From Mugil cephalus (taxonomy: Eukaryota; Chordata; Actinopteri; Mugiliformes; Mugilidae): a DNA stretch of 64,000 bases. The notes under the pieces were generated by a model. The model had not been told where the DNA came from. It was given only the letters and a program-made list of their open reading frames with translations, and did not search any database. Location: assembly GCF_022458985.1 (NCBI RefSeq), contig NC_061772.1, forward strand, positions 27,277,501 to 27,341,500. Direction: 5' to 3'. Both the position numbers and the translations under genes were made by a program. Positions 1 to 13,205 of this stretch are shown here, one piece after another (within the stretch, counting starts at the first letter, position 1; each line of letters opens with the position of its first letter).

Positions 1-1866
1 TAGTCGGAGTAACATGTTTACATGCAGTGTCCAGTTAAAGTCGGATTATGGTAATAATTTTGTTTTTGTTTTTCACATACATGTAAACGTACTCGTCCTT
101 GCCAAAACCCACCCCTACTTGTCACTGGAGGAATCACAGGACCTTAGGTTTGGACTCAATACGTTGAAAGACCTTTTGTGACATTCAGTGTTTCTCTAAA
201 CCGCTACCAGACAGTGGCAACATAAAGCTGTGTGTCATCTGCGTAACAGTGAAATTTGATGTTACGTGTACATGTTATCTAACGCAACAGAAGCAAAACC
301 AAGAATAGACTCCTGGGGAAACCCACATGAAAGGAGAAGCCCTGGATGATGTAAGGTTTGTTCTGATCTCCAACAACAGGACACGTATGCACTCAGAAAA
401 AGCAACTTGTCTGCTGTAACTAGCGCGGCTAACTCCATGTGACTTACTCATCTCGTTTTCCTTTTCTGATCCTCTTGAAAGCTCCTGAATAAATCAAGTT
501 GAATCCTTTTTCCATTTTGAGGGCAGATGTTAGGAACGCTTCCTCTTTTCTTCCTCTAGTACGACAAAATTTAATAAAACATCAACTCCTTGACGCCACC
601 ACGTTGTCTCGGAGGTTATATTATGTCACATGTTGTAGCACGTGCGCCGCGGCCATGGAAACATATTGTCATCGCTTCCGGAGACGTGCCGTCAAATAGA
701 GCATTGCGGTTTTTGAATGTGACACTTTCAAGCTTTTAAACTGTCCTCTTGAAACAGCGGCCTCTAATTTATTCATCATAAGGCAAAGAAGTGAATCCAT
801 CCTCCCTCTCGCTCTCTCTGTGCGCTTTTGATCCACTTGTCTTACTCTGGAACAATCACAAAAACCGCCTCAAGCTGTCCTATCTTCAAAGTAATAGCGA
901 CTTCTGAAGCGTATCGATGTGCACTGTAAAAAATAAATTATCATTTGTGATCGTTAATCATTGTATATAAATGGAAGGGTTTATTTGCGAGAGAGATTTC
1001 TAGCTCAGTCGATGTATTTAACTAGTTTAATGACTTTGAAACAATAAATAGATCAGTAGTTGTGTTATTTCATGTTTTCCTTCGTCTTATTATGTTCATA
1101 TATCCAGCGCTCCTTCTCTTATCAGCAAATTACTTTTCAACATGCCTCCAGTGGGTTTAGTCTCAGCTTTCACGAACTCTTTGCTTTATTGTTGTTATTT
1201 ATGAGCTGTTTTGGCGAAAGGCAGACAGTCTACCCATTCACACGCCGCAGCCTCAGAGCCAAACAAGCGGCAATAGACCAGCCTCTTGGATCCCGCAGGA
1301 AACCCCGTGTCGTTTCATGCAGGTGTTATCTATCTGAGCAGCAGCAGCTGTCGAGGAGGGTGTTGGTGTAAATGATAAGGGACGCCTGTGGGCGCCAGAA
1401 GTAAAAAAAAAAAAAAGCGCCTGTTTGGATCTTCGGGATCCGTGTCAGTGTACGAATGCGGGGTTATGTTTTGACTGTAAATGCGTTGGCAGCTTAATTC
1501 TATTAGATGTGTGGGATGTGGGTAAATGTCACAATGACCTGTTTAATCTCAGAGTGCTAAATCAATAAAACCTTGACATGGAGAATGATGGATGCAGTCT
1601 GGATTATGTCAACAGCTCTTTGGATGAGTTCCCATCAAATTTTGTTCCAGTTGGATGATTAGAGAGTAGAAAAGGAGTAATAATGGACCATTTAATGGCG
1701 TCCTGTATCGTGTTGGATTTCAAGTTTGTCCATCATTCTTGTTTGTCGCAGTGGACCTTCCTGATTTCTGATGTCAAAGAGGAAAACTCACACTGCTTCG
1801 AAAATAAGTTTAATAAGATATTTTTCTACATTTTATTACATAAATCTTAGATCATAAATCTCACCA

Positions 1867-2650
1867 ACTTCAGTCCTGATCAAAATTCCATTTTTTTATT
1901 TTAACCCTTTATATGCCAGTATTTTTAATGCATTTTTTTCTTTAAAAAATTAAGATTAAAATTAATATCTTTATTTTCTATTGCAAAATTTTTATCTATT
2001 TTATTGCAAAAATCTAAAAAAAATAAATATTTTATTTTTTTCACTTTAACCCTTTATATACCAGTATTTGTAATGATATTGCATTTTTCTTCAATAATCA
2101 ATAATTTAAAAAAATCCTAATTTTTTATCATTTATTTTTTTATTTTTTAATGTCAGATTTTAAAAAAATGCTGTGTTGTTAAAATTAAGAGACAAAAGTA
2201 TCCTAAAAATAAATAATACCTTTTTTTTTTATTATGCAGTGTTTGGTATTGCATTTTATAATATCTTCAATAATCTGAATACAGCGGATTTTGCTTTGGG
2301 ACGATCATTACAGTGGATTTTTAATTTTTTATGATTTCTGTTTTATTTTTAGTGTCAAGTCTTTTTTAAAATCTAAATTAACTTCAGTCATGATCAAAAA
2401 TACCAAATATTTGTTTTTTTGTTTGTTTATTTTTTTTCACTTTAACTCTTTATATACCAGTATTTGTAATGGTAGGGAGGATTATTACAGTCTTACATCA
2501 TATGTCAGTGATAAGCAACAACATTGATTTTGATAGATTTGTTGTTATTATTATTATTTATTTAAGGGTTATCTATATCTTCCTTTTTACATTAATCTTT
2601 TAATCAAGACCAGACCTGATAATAAATACCAAATATTTATTTATATATTT
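1867..2650. repeat. Degenerate AT-rich direct repeats
   Basis: The word CTTTATATACCAGTATTTGT recurs with small changes near 1905, 2049 and 2444, and ACTTCAGTCnTGATCAAAA occurs near 1867 and 2380. Units are separated by about 144 and 394 bp, with runs of T and A between them. It looks like an old, decayed tandem or nested repeat; the family is not recognised. Confidence 0.5.
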
Positions 2651-5220
2651 ATTTAATTGTTCTTTTTTCCATATAACAGAATGCTCTTGCGGCTTTGTGG
2701 TTGCTACTAATGATTTTAATGTTGTGTATTTATTCCGTTACTCTCAGTTTTACTGGAAAAATATTATTTCATTGGTTGTTATTAAATAAAGTTATAATAA
2801 AATACCTTTTAAAAAAAAACTTGATGACAGACTGTTCGTCTGTTATTATAAATACGGAAAACTGAACTTGAATTACGACACCCTATTTGTGCGTGTACCA
2901 TCTGAACGTTTGTGGTGTTTTGATTTTTGTGTGCTATACCTGAGTATCCTTTCACCCTTCCTTCAGTGAGAGCTACATCCACCAGGCAGGAGCATGCAGC
3001 CAGGAGGACCACGGTCAGAGAAAACCTTCAAACAGCAGCGGAGATGAACAAACGTTAATGTTCCTCTGGCTCCATGGAGACAATAAAACTAGATATATAA
3101 TAAATGTATCTGTGATGAATCAGCTATTCGATTATTGAGTTTGACATTTCATTTACAGCACTTAAGATAAATAGTTGGACAATTAGTGGGAAATTCAACC
3201 GAGATGGACAAATTAGTCTTAGCTGAGACATTGAAGCAGAACTTTTCACAGTAAAATTTCTTCTACAAGAAAGAAGAACTTACCCCATCTTGTCAAATGT
3301 CCTTGTCTGCTGTAGGGACGGTTTTAGTCTCTCCTCTTCAGTGTGTTGTGTATTTATATCTGCAGAGAGACAGACCGTCTGATCTGGAAGTTTCTGCTCG
3401 CTACAAAAAAAAAAAAAAAAAAAAAAAAAAACGTAGATTCCTGGAATCTGAAATTGTTGCGAAATCGTACTTTTTGTCTGTTGGAAGACACTCCACGTAT
3501 GTGTTTCACTTCATTACAACACCACACAAGGTATGTTTGAGATAATAATGTGAATTCAATTAAGTCTTGACATTAACATCCCAAATGTACCAAACAACCA
3601 CAAAAGTGTACACATCTTTGTGTCTTTTGCACCAGTTATGCAGCTTAACAGTCGAATGTTTACAACCACTCTAACTCACACTTAGTTTTTTATTAGTCTG
3701 TTCTGTGGGATGTCTTTTTATAGGTGCATTGTTTTCCACTGTCTGTATTATATCATTTGTCTTTGCACTCTTTTGTTTGTAGCGTCTGCATGAGTCTGCA
3801 CACGCACACTTTATGCTCTGTTCCTTGTAATGTACTTAGTCCTATGTCTTCATGTAGCTTCCTGGTCCTGGAGAAACGTCTTCTCACCTCCTCGTGTTGC
3901 TGCATTCATTGTGTATTTTGGGTGTATTCCTGCGTTCGCTGTATCGTGGGCTGGAGGCTTTGCAGACTAAAAATATTTCACAAGTGTTGGTTTTGCGATT
4001 TTGCAAAAAAAAAAAAGTCTTTGGAACATAGTTCAGCACAAGTAAACAACGCTCTGACTAATTTTTAACACGAGAAAGTCACAGTTTGCAACACACTGCT
4101 GGTTATTACAAAAAGAATAAATATAATAAGGAACATGTTGCCTCATTAGATTTATCCGCAGGGAACATGAACACAAATCATCAAATTCCTGGCAGTGAGT
4201 AGTTAACTGTCAAAAGTCAGATGTGTGCGGAGGAAAGTCCAGCATTGCTTATTCGGATGTTTATTTACCAGAAGATCACAGGTAGCCAGTGGCGGAGGCA
4301 GAAAGTTTTCATTGGGGTGGCCAGTACTCACATAAGCAATAAGTAGACACCTGAATTGTCTTGGACTGGACATTAAACCTCCACAAATGTAAATATGAAC
4401 AAACCAATATCAGTTTGTTCCCACTGTCCTGGATTGATACATTAAATTTATTCTTTTAGTGTCTTGTTTCCCCGAAACAAAATCCATGCTAACCATGAAG
4501 TCAGAAATAAATGTATACATTTACTTATATATATAAAACATACTGTACGTTAGCAAGCTATGGCGTGGTGCTCTGTGAACACAACGAAGAAAAGTCAAGT
4601 AAATTCGTTATATGGCATCGAAACTTCTTTGTCTGCCTTCAAAGGCTGTACTTAGCAATACCTTTGTCTTGATCTGGAGAAATTTTAAACAAGAAAAAAC
4701 ACTGTACAACAAGTTTTAATACTGAAACGAGTTAAAATTATTTGCCATCAACATTTAGCTGTTGTTTTTTCTTTAACTATTTTTTATTAATAATTTATTA
4801 ACAATAAAGAAGTAATGTTCCAGCAGCAGCTAGATGTTCGTGCACTTTTTTGCACTCAATGTGTCATTTTGAAATAATGTTTCACTCTTCAATAAAGAGA
4901 TGGAAATTAAAACTGCTGACTAAATTAAAAAAAAACAAATAAATCCACAGATTAATCAATTATTAAATTGACCATTAGTTGCATTCATGGATGTTTAATT
5001 ATGTAACTGTACAGGAGGACTTGTTTTTAAATACAAGGACACACACACGATGAAATGTACTACAAGACGTCTGTGTCTGAAACATTTATAACTTTATAAC
5101 AAATTGAGAAAACTTGACCGGAACCGACCAACATAGTCATGGAAAACTTAACTACCACTTCCAATTCATCTGTCATACATCTAGTTTCAGCTATGCTACT
5201 CTCCTCCCGTGGAAAGTTTG

Positions 5221-5298
5221 ATGGGTGCTGCAGTGAAATGTGTCCGTGCGGAAAATGGCGTTAGCGGAACTAATATTCTGCACCGCGTTTTTTGGATG
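5221..5298 (+). other. Short open segment with strong donor, unassigned
   Basis: An ATG opens 26 codons that end exactly at ATG|GTAAGTGAG, a near-perfect donor. The peptide has no composition bias, but I recognise no family and see no partner exon. It may be a cryptic or untranslated exon of a gene upstream of the window, or chance. Confidence 0.12.
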
Positions 5299-6009
5299 GT
5301 AAGTGAGCAGGTTTGGCCGCGGTCACCCTTGGCTCTGCCACAACAGATACCAGGACGCAGAGGTTTGGGATTCAGACGAGAAATTAAATTTCGGAATCTG
5401 CCTTGCAAAATTATGCAGTTGTAATTAAACAGCTGATATTTTATAATACTATGCATGAATCACATTGTGTGGAGTTTTATGCTGATCGTCTGATTTTTCT
5501 CCTTTTCTTTCCAGTTTACATCACAATACAGACACAATACAAAAAAGAAAAATGTTCCTTGGTAAAAAAATAAATGAATTAATTAAACTTCACAGGCAGT
5601 CACGGGGGTGACTGCCTCGTAATTCCATATGCACGCCTTAGACTTAAAAGTTGCTTTTAATTGTGCGAGAGGGTTTAACGTTGGTTCTCGGGAGCTTTGA
5701 TAAGCGATTTCCTGAGGGTAATCAGTTTGAGCTTATCACAGAAATATCCTGAAAATCAAACAGTAATCTCAAATGGAGTCACTTTATGGTGGCGGGGGCT
5801 GTTAAAGCGTTTCAATCATCCGTGACCTGAGGCGTGTGCGCTCGTTGTTGGATCAGATGCAGAGGCTGTTCATTTATTAGGAAGCATCGTTCTACTCGGA
5901 AAACGCGAATCCCCGTAGGGACACAAGTAGTAGGCACACACACTACATTATGCACACTGTGGATTAGAGTGAACGTGCTGTTATTTAACTGTGGAAGCTC
6001 TGGAATACA

Positions 6010-6436
6010 TACACTGATCAGGCATAACATTATGACCACCTTCCTAATATTGTGTAGGTCTCCATTTTTGCCTCAAAAACAGTTGTAACTCATCAGAGAA
6101 TGGACATGGGCTTTAAGGGGGTGTCCTGTGGTGTCTGCAAACACAATGTTGTTAGTGGAGATACTTGATCAGTTTGGGATCTAGTGAACTTGGAGGCCAG
6201 GTCAACATCTTGTGCTGTTCTTCGTGTTTTCTTAGTCGTTTCTAAACCGTTTGTGCGTGAGTGTCATTTCTATGGGGTGGGGGGTGTCTGGTCTGGTCTA
6301 GGTGGGGGCTACATGTCTAAGTAACATCCACATTAATGAATGAAAAGTTTCTCAGCAGAACATTGAATGGTCACTAGATGGTTGATGTCATTCCCTTCTG
6401 CTGTCACTGGTCATAATGTTGCGGCTGATTGGTGTA
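6010..6436 (-). mobile_element. Internally deleted Tc1-like element (family A), both ends present
   Basis: Both ends carry the inverted terminal sequence (GATCAGGCATAACATTATGA at left, its reverse form at right) and TA dinucleotides flank it, as expected for Tc1/mariner insertion. The inside keeps two separate transposase-derived pieces in reverse orientation. At 427 bp it is far shorter than the usual 1.2-1.6 kb, so it is non-autonomous. Confidence 0.8.
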
Positions 6437-7639
6437 TTTCTAAAACATATTCGATTGCCACCATAGCTGATGCAGGTGTTTCCCAAATGTCGACTTCCTC
6501 TAGTCCTTCTTACATTTTATCTTTCACCACCGCACGGTTGATTTTTGCTCAAATATAAAGATTAATTAACACCTAAATATTTGTCACACGGCACAAAACT
6601 AAACTAATACAGTGAAAAAAGGGGGGAAACATCGGGTTCTGTGTCGTGATCTTTTGGGGCTGTTGATAAAGGCACATTGGCTCGGCTCAACATGATCCAG
6701 TGGGACCACAGCCCCTCGTGATTTATTCATGGCGTGACTCCTACCACAGCCTGTGACTCCATCGTTACCGCAGTCGTGAAGCTGACTGCGGTAACATACA
6801 GTCTCCATGTGGAACCAGAAGCCAGAAGCCCGGTTATATCTTGACGGCAAACACCTTTACTATAACCTGCGTTGCGTCTTGTAGTTATAATATTTGCCAG
6901 GTTTCCAAACCCCCCTGAGGGTTAAGTTATATAACGGATCTCAGCACTGCTGCCCACACCCCAGCTCTGGTCTTGTCAACATATCTCGGGCACATACACG
7001 GATCAGAATGTGAGATTACATTTCCATTTTCAGTGCATCTGCGGTCGACAGGGCTTCAGCCTGAGCAAATCAGTGGCATGTACTTCAATTGTTATTCAGT
7101 GTCTCCGGTCGTATGTGAGGGGTCAGGGGTCTCACTTTGAGTGCTGTCTTTTCTGTTTTCCTGCAGGGCAGCAACAAAAAGGCTCAAAGTAATCCCGGAG
7201 CCAGACACACCAGACCAAGGCCCGGGCGGAAATGCATTTTACCTAATCATCTTGTTTCCATCCCCGTTTCATTTCACAGCACATACAGCTGCAGACTGTT
7301 TTCAGTTTTCAAAGTAGAAGAAGTGGAGACGTGCAGCAGAGGAACGGAGCAGTTTCCTTAAACGGCTCTTTGAGGATGTGAATGTAAATAATAAAAAAAA
7401 AAAGGTAAATACGTGTAATGATGTGTGGACCCCGTTCAGAGAGAGTTCAGCATGCGAGAGGTATGGAGAGGTGAGGACCACGGGGAGAAGATGAGATGGA
7501 GTGGTGGAGTACGGGGGGGTCGAGACGTGGGACGTCAGAAAGGTCGAGACGTGGGAGGAAAGACGGAGAAAGGAGTGTAAAATGCCGCTGCGGACGTTAC
7601 CTTGAAGCTCTAGGGGAATAGCGTGTGGTGAGGACTGCG

Positions 7640-7970
7640 AGCCGTGCAGAGGAAAGAGGAGGGAGGGAGGGAGGAGGGGGAGGGAGAGGGTGAGGAGGGA
7701 GGGGGACCGGAGGCTGAGTGCTCAACAGAACGAGAGAGAGGCGGAGGAGGGAGAGGGGAGGAGAGGCTGAATCACAGGGACAGAGAGCTGGAGTGTGTTG
7801 AGAGGCTTTGTGCTCCTCAGGAGGATGAATGATGAGGACTACGGCTCCACTTTCTTCTCCACTGGAGGGTTTTAAACTGGATTTTACTTCTTGTAGATCA
7901 ACGCTGTGATACCGGATTGTGTTGTACCTGCAGCCAACATCTGTCTGTGGTGCATAACACTGGAAATGCT
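7640..7970 (+). other. Possible untranslated first exon ending at a GTAAGA donor
   Basis: Polypurine sequence (7640-7790) runs into a GC-balanced stretch ending in CTG|GTAAGATTC at 7970/7971, a good donor. Short open frames here are low complexity and look non-coding. The segment resembles a fish 5' UTR exon and could belong to the GPCR gene, for which an acceptor-like TTTTTAATCGTGCATTAG lies just upstream of the coding start (exon would begin at 18272). This link is inference only. Confidence 0.2.
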
Positions 7971-8227
7971 GGTAAGATTCATATTATTATTATTATTGTT
8001 ATTAAATGTGGTATGACGGGCTGTTTTGCCCAGATAGTAAAAGATTTCTTAATCTTTTTTTGTTTAATGAATGAAACTCCTTGATATAAATTGGTATATA
8101 AATGGCTGCTTTTTTATTTTAACTTGAACATTTACTCTGCTTCAAATTAATTAACTGTCTCCATGCATTTTAATTATATTAATTGGTGATATAAAACATT
8201 GCATCAATGTTAACTGATTAATGCATT

Positions 8228-8259
8228 ATATCTATCTATCTATCTATCTATCTATACAT
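8228..8259. repeat. (ATCT)n microsatellite
   Basis: About seven perfect ATCT units, running into an alternating TA/CA tract to about 8290. Confidence 0.9.
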
Positions 8260-8749
8260 ACATATATACACACATATATACATATATGTACTGTGCACCA
8301 ACAGTTTCTATATTTCTTGTCTCTTAATGCAAACATACATTGACTAGATGCACAGAACCTCTTAATATTTTCTTATTGAATTTGCAGTTGTTGCAGTTCT
8401 GGTTCTTCTATGTTGATACCACAAAAAAATAAATAAATCAACATCAGCACAGTTGCGGTTTTAGTTCTGATTTACTTATTTTTTTCCTCGTCAAAGATTC
8501 AACAGGACAAATCGCTTCCATTAAATTAGAAAAGTTTTTTTTGTTGTTTTTGTTTTAAATGTGAGAATGAGGGGGTCAGGTGGGTTGTTGGTGTCTGGTC
8601 ATTGAGCCGTGCAGAAGCTGTTGACTGAGTAAAGTGAGGTGGGTGTGACGTCCATTAACAGCAGGAAGCAGAGCTCATATACGCACACAAATCAGAAACA
8701 CTTTACTCACACCGGTGACAATTAATCATTTAGTGCACAATCAAAAACA

Positions 8750-9960
8750 ATTACATAAATAAATAAATAAAACACTTACAGCAACAGACTGTTTTAATTT
8801 TTACTTGGCACTCCCAAGTATTTAAGAACCATCTTTATCATTGCCATCATCTATTTTACGATTATTTTATAATTCTGGTCTATTATGTAAAAATGTCCAA
8901 TTCTAATGGTTTTATTATAATTATTATTATTTTATTTTAACATTTGTGTAGTTGCTGGGCAACAAAACATTCGGATTATCCTGGGAACCTGGGTGAACCA
9001 ACCTTCATAGTTATGAGCTCTACATTTTGTATTTGCAAAGTTCATTAGATTGTTCTGTCGCCTGTAGTCATTCAATCATTCATTCATTTGTTTTCTCTAA
9101 CTGCTCGTTACCTTGTTAGCCTCGAGGTGTGATTGGGCGAGAGGCTGAGTTCACCCTGGACAGGCCGAAAATCTACCGCACTGCTACCATTTAATCAGTC
9201 CTGGCTAATTAAAAAAGAAAAAGGGCTCCATGGCCTCTATCAATATAAATACCTCTCTGTGCAACCATTAAACTTTGTTTGTATTCAACGAAATAACCCA
9301 CATTATCAGACATTTTTAAATATTTGAAACACTGACTTGTTCAATGTTCATGTCTTCTCTTGAAGTGGAAACAATTTAATTATTAAGAAATATTTCAAGA
9401 CTACAAACGTATGATTAACCCAAAAACTAGAGTGAGATGTGGAGTATTCTGGGTGTAAACAGAAAAACAAAAATGCAAGAAATGGAGGAAAGACAAAATA
9501 ACAAAAACAAGAAAGTAAATAAATAAAATACAACAACAAACTGTTGCAATTTTTAGGACGGACTTGACACTGCAAGTATTTCTCCTCAGTTACATATTTA
9601 AGAACTACAGAGACAAATTTACTGGGAAATGAGGCGAGAACAATCTTTATCATTGTCATATCATCTATTCGTTATTAGGTGCAGGCCTCTATCAATATAA
9701 ATACCTCACTATGCAACCATTAAACGTCCTTTGTATTCAACAAAATAACCCACATTATCAGACGTTTTTAAATATTTTAAGACTTGTTCAATGTTCACGT
9801 CTTCTCTTGAAGTAGAAACAATTTAATCATCAAGAAACTTTTCAAAGCTACAAACGTATAATCAACTCAAAACCTAGAGTGAGATGTGGAGCATTTTGGG
9901 CGTAAACAGAAAAACAAAAATGCAAGAAGTCGCGGAAAATAACAAAAACAAGAAAGTACC
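8750..9960. repeat. Tandem duplication, period about 452 bp
   Basis: 9232-9510 and 9684-9960 align along their length (both begin GGCCTCTATCAATATAAATA and both contain GAGTGAGATGTGGAG). The segment between them (9515-9670) is also similar to 8750-8860 (TTTATCATTG(C/T)CAT words). The order is flank, unit, flank, unit, so a segment of about 450-750 bp was duplicated in tandem and has since diverged. No gene is seen in it. Confidence 0.75.
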
Positions 9961-9989
9961 CCTTATGTGTTTGTGGGGCGCACGAATGT

Positions 9990-10240
9990 GTTCGCTGTGC
10001 ACTTGTGTGACGAACGCGAGCGGAAACCGGTGCAGACAGAATGACAGGCCAAGATGTGAAGAGCGAGCCGTCGCGTCTCTGCTCATGTGCTGTGGCAGTC
10101 GGCCCTCGGGCGCCTCCGACTCAGCCGTGTCCGTTATTGGTGCGCGTGACCCTGGTGTGCGTCGGGGTGACCCGGCCTGAGAGGCCTGACCGGGCCCCCG
10201 CGGTCCTCCTACATATGCCCGAATATGTCACTCAGGGACA
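9990..10240. other. CpG-rich island without recognised gene
   Basis: A GC- and CpG-rich patch in AT-rich surroundings. Open frames cross it but show no family motif. It could be a distal promoter or enhancer, or part of an old insertion; a LINE-like 3' tail lies just beyond (10515-10550). Confidence 0.35.
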
Positions 10241-12104
10241 CGGGGCCTGTCAGAGGAAATTCACTGCATGCATGAACAACAACAACAACAATCTAAACAC
10301 AGCTATTACAGCGCCGAGGTCTGCAGAGAACAACAAGCGTCCAGTGTACGTTTTTTTATCTTTGCACACATGTTGAAAACTGACACGTCCAGTTGCAAAT
10401 CGAGCTCGTGGCTCGAAGAACGCGAGGGTGTCGGTCAGCAGTTGGTCCGACACTTCAAAGTGAAGCGGTGCGTTGCCACCAGAATTGGTTTTTACATCAT
10501 GCTGCCTTAAATCACCCTCTGGGGACAAATAAAGTTTTCTGAATCTGAATGCCCTGACCTTTCCTCCTGCGCCGCACACCGTTCATATTCGTGTTTCTTG
10601 GATAGGTCACCATGAGAATCGTAGCTCTCATAATCCATGTGTGTTTTGTTCCCCCTTGTGTGTTTATTCCTCTTTAGACATATACAAAATGATGCAATTG
10701 AATTTTTTTCCCCAGGAACTAATTTTTCATGAAGTTACAGAATTGGGTATAAAATAGCATAAAATATCCAGTATAAAGTTATAGTTATATTAATTCTTAG
10801 ATGTTACTTGATGCCAGCATTTATTTTATATTATTTTTTTTTTGCCTTGCTATTGAAGTTTTTACACAAAATTCCTGAGGTACTTGACATTTCTGACTGT
10901 CGGCCATCTTGATTTTGAGTAAAAAAAAAAAAGAAAAAGTTCTTCCACCTGCGCCCAATTGGTGGAAGTGTATGGAGTGACACACAAGTGTCCACTGTGT
11001 TGGTTGACATACACTGTCCACTATAGTGACCACTATGCATGAGAGGCACACACAACCAACGCAATCTTCTATTCACTTCTTCTCAGGTTGAAACATTTTG
11101 CTTTACTGACTCCAGGTCAGAATTATTTGTGTTGTTTTCTTTTATGTTTTTCTTATATATATATTTATACACACACACAGCGGTGTCAAATCAACATTAT
11201 ACACGTTTTATCCCCTTTCCAACCGGCCCTCCAGACCCCGTGATTCAAAGATAAACAGTCCGTAGCCATTATTTGTAATAACAACTGCAAATAATTGCAA
11301 TTCTGGTTTTGACTTCCTCTGCTGCTGCACACTCAAATAATATGTTTTCTTGTTCAGCATTATGGATTCAGGCTGTGGAAATTTCCAGATAGATCATTTC
11401 AATTAGTGTCATGTAGCAATGAGAGATGTCTGGCGTATGTGGTGGTTTCCTTCTTAATGCATTTTTTTTTTTTGCCGCCATTAGGCCAGAAAGTATTATT
11501 CTTCTTTGACAGCGTGACGTATTCAAAGATCATTTAAAATAAGTATTTTAGTGGATTGTGTTTTTGTTGTAAGGATACAGCAGATACGACCTGCTGCCAG
11601 AAGTGGGCGACAGGTTCACGATCCCATATCATGTGCATGAAAGTCCCTGGTTTGTTCAAAGGTCCAGGTCAGAGTTCACTACTAAACCAATAAATAACAC
11701 AGGAATGAAGACAAGGAAGGAGACACAAAAGCGTCTTGAGACCATTTATATCGTTATTGACTATATGTATTGAACTGAACATTTGTTTGACCGATCTGTG
11801 ACTGAGCAGGTACTTTAGCCGACATGTAGAAACAGTGATGGATGATTATTCTGAAGCAGCAGCTCTGCTGACTCCCAGTCAGTAGTTGCTTTCATAAGTT
11901 TTCATTTCTGACTTGACGTCTCATCTTTTTCTGGGTCGAGGGCAGGGAAAATTTAATCACATAGTAGCGTAGGACACCTTTAGGCAGCTGTGAAGTATTT
12001 GACTGAAAACGGTTTATCAATCCAGATCTTATTTATTCTCCTGGGACATGAAGAGGTCTAGACCCCCAGCATATTTTCATCTACGCTGAGGATCCCTCCT
12101 CTTC

Positions 12105-12485
12105 CTCAGGGTAGATCAAAAATCAACCTAGCTTAATATCGAGCGCTAACCTGAACCTGAACCTGAAAATGAACAAGTTTCTCACAACACCTGGTCTCAA
12201 AATAAGAGTATTCTTAGGAAATGAATGGAGGAACTGCGTCATGCAGTGACTTTGATCAATGCAACCTGGAGCAAGATCTCTTAATGAAATACAGTAACTT
12301 GTGAAACAGATGTAATTAGAGAAAGAAACCCTGTTACCCTCTGTAGTTTAGGAAGATAAAGGTCTTAGTCTCATTCGAGTAAAATAATCCAGTTTCTATT
12401 AACGTCATGATCTTTTTTAAACAGTATTTTATTTTCATGGACCCCTTGCAATTACACCCCGGACCACTAGGGGTGAGAATCACTG
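12105..12485 (+). repeat. Interspersed repeat, first of a pair
   Basis: Matches 61258-61582 in a pkd1l3 intron. Both begin CCTCAGGGTAGATCAAAAA, share AGTAACTT...GTGAAACAGATGTAATTAGA in the middle and end CCCCGGACCACTAGGGG. Class unknown. Confidence 0.65.
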
Positions 12486-12543
12486 ACCTACGCCATCCCA
12501 GCTGACTTCAGACAGAGAGATCACCACCCAACCACAGACTGGG

Positions 12544-12683
12544 CACAGATCAGCCACAACATTAAAACCACTGACAGGAGCAGTAGATGACATGTAGTAA
12601 AATGTACAACACTAGATCCCAAACTGATGAGTCTGACACAATATTATTAGGAAGGTGGTCATAATGTTACGCCTAATTAGTGT
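12544..12683 (+). mobile_element. Short Tc1-like (family A) MITE, 140 bp
   Basis: Left end GATCAGCCACAACATTAAAA and a right end containing GGTCATAATGTTACGCC are inverted relative to each other. Nearly all of the interior is lost. Confidence 0.75.
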
Positions 12684-12899
12684 ACATCTAGGGTGAGTTT
12701 AGCCAAACGTGAAAATCTTGGAGAAAAAGACCTGAAGAAAACAATCAGGAACGCACCACTGTGTTTGTTGCCTCTACAAAAACCAACACACTCAAAAAAA
12801 TGAAGCGGTGTCAACATATAGATGACAACACTCACCGCTGGTTTCTGTACAGCAAAGCAAAGCTGGTTGGACTTCTCTTGCACAGAGGCGAGAAAAACA

Positions 12900-13205
12900 C
12901 TTTTATCTTTTTTTATTTACAAAGCCCTCAATGGTCATTTACCATCATATATACTGTATCTGTCCCACAGATTCACTCTTTAGTGACTGTGCACCAACAT
13001 CTCCACAGTAAACTCATGATTGACACCGTCCACTAGTCCTGGACACTTTAAGACAATGCTCTCAAACCTCCTCACCTCAGTGTGCACCTGCTTCATGGAG
13101 CACTGTCCATTTTAATCTTTTGTGTTTCTATGTTTTTGTACCTCAACGTCATTGCAAATGAGGGAAACCTCAATGATTTTCAAGATATAATAATAATAAT
13201 GATAT
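12900..13205 (+). mobile_element. LINE-like 3' end
   Basis: A stretch ending AAACCTCAATGATTTTCAAG followed by ATAATAATAAT, which resembles the 3' tails of fish non-LTR retrotransposons. No reverse transcriptase is left. Tentative. Confidence 0.3.

Larger units (their letters stand above)
1..6009. other. Gene-free region, mostly AT-rich
   Basis: No coding gene was recognised on either strand; open frames are short and without family motifs. Contents: degenerate AT-rich repeats (1867-2650), a poly-A run near 3404-3430, and a short donor-ended open segment at 5221. The first 90 bases contain ACATG(T)AAAC-type words that recall ends of fish DNA elements, too little to classify. Confidence 0.6.

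Noticed and set aside
1-95. Possible DNA-transposon end at the window start
   Set aside because: Only short ACATGTAAAC-type words are visible and the element would extend outside the window; not enough to call.
7644-7832. Open frame of Glu, Gly and Arg in GA-rich DNA
   Set aside because: Low-complexity translation of a polypurine tract; no start context or family support.
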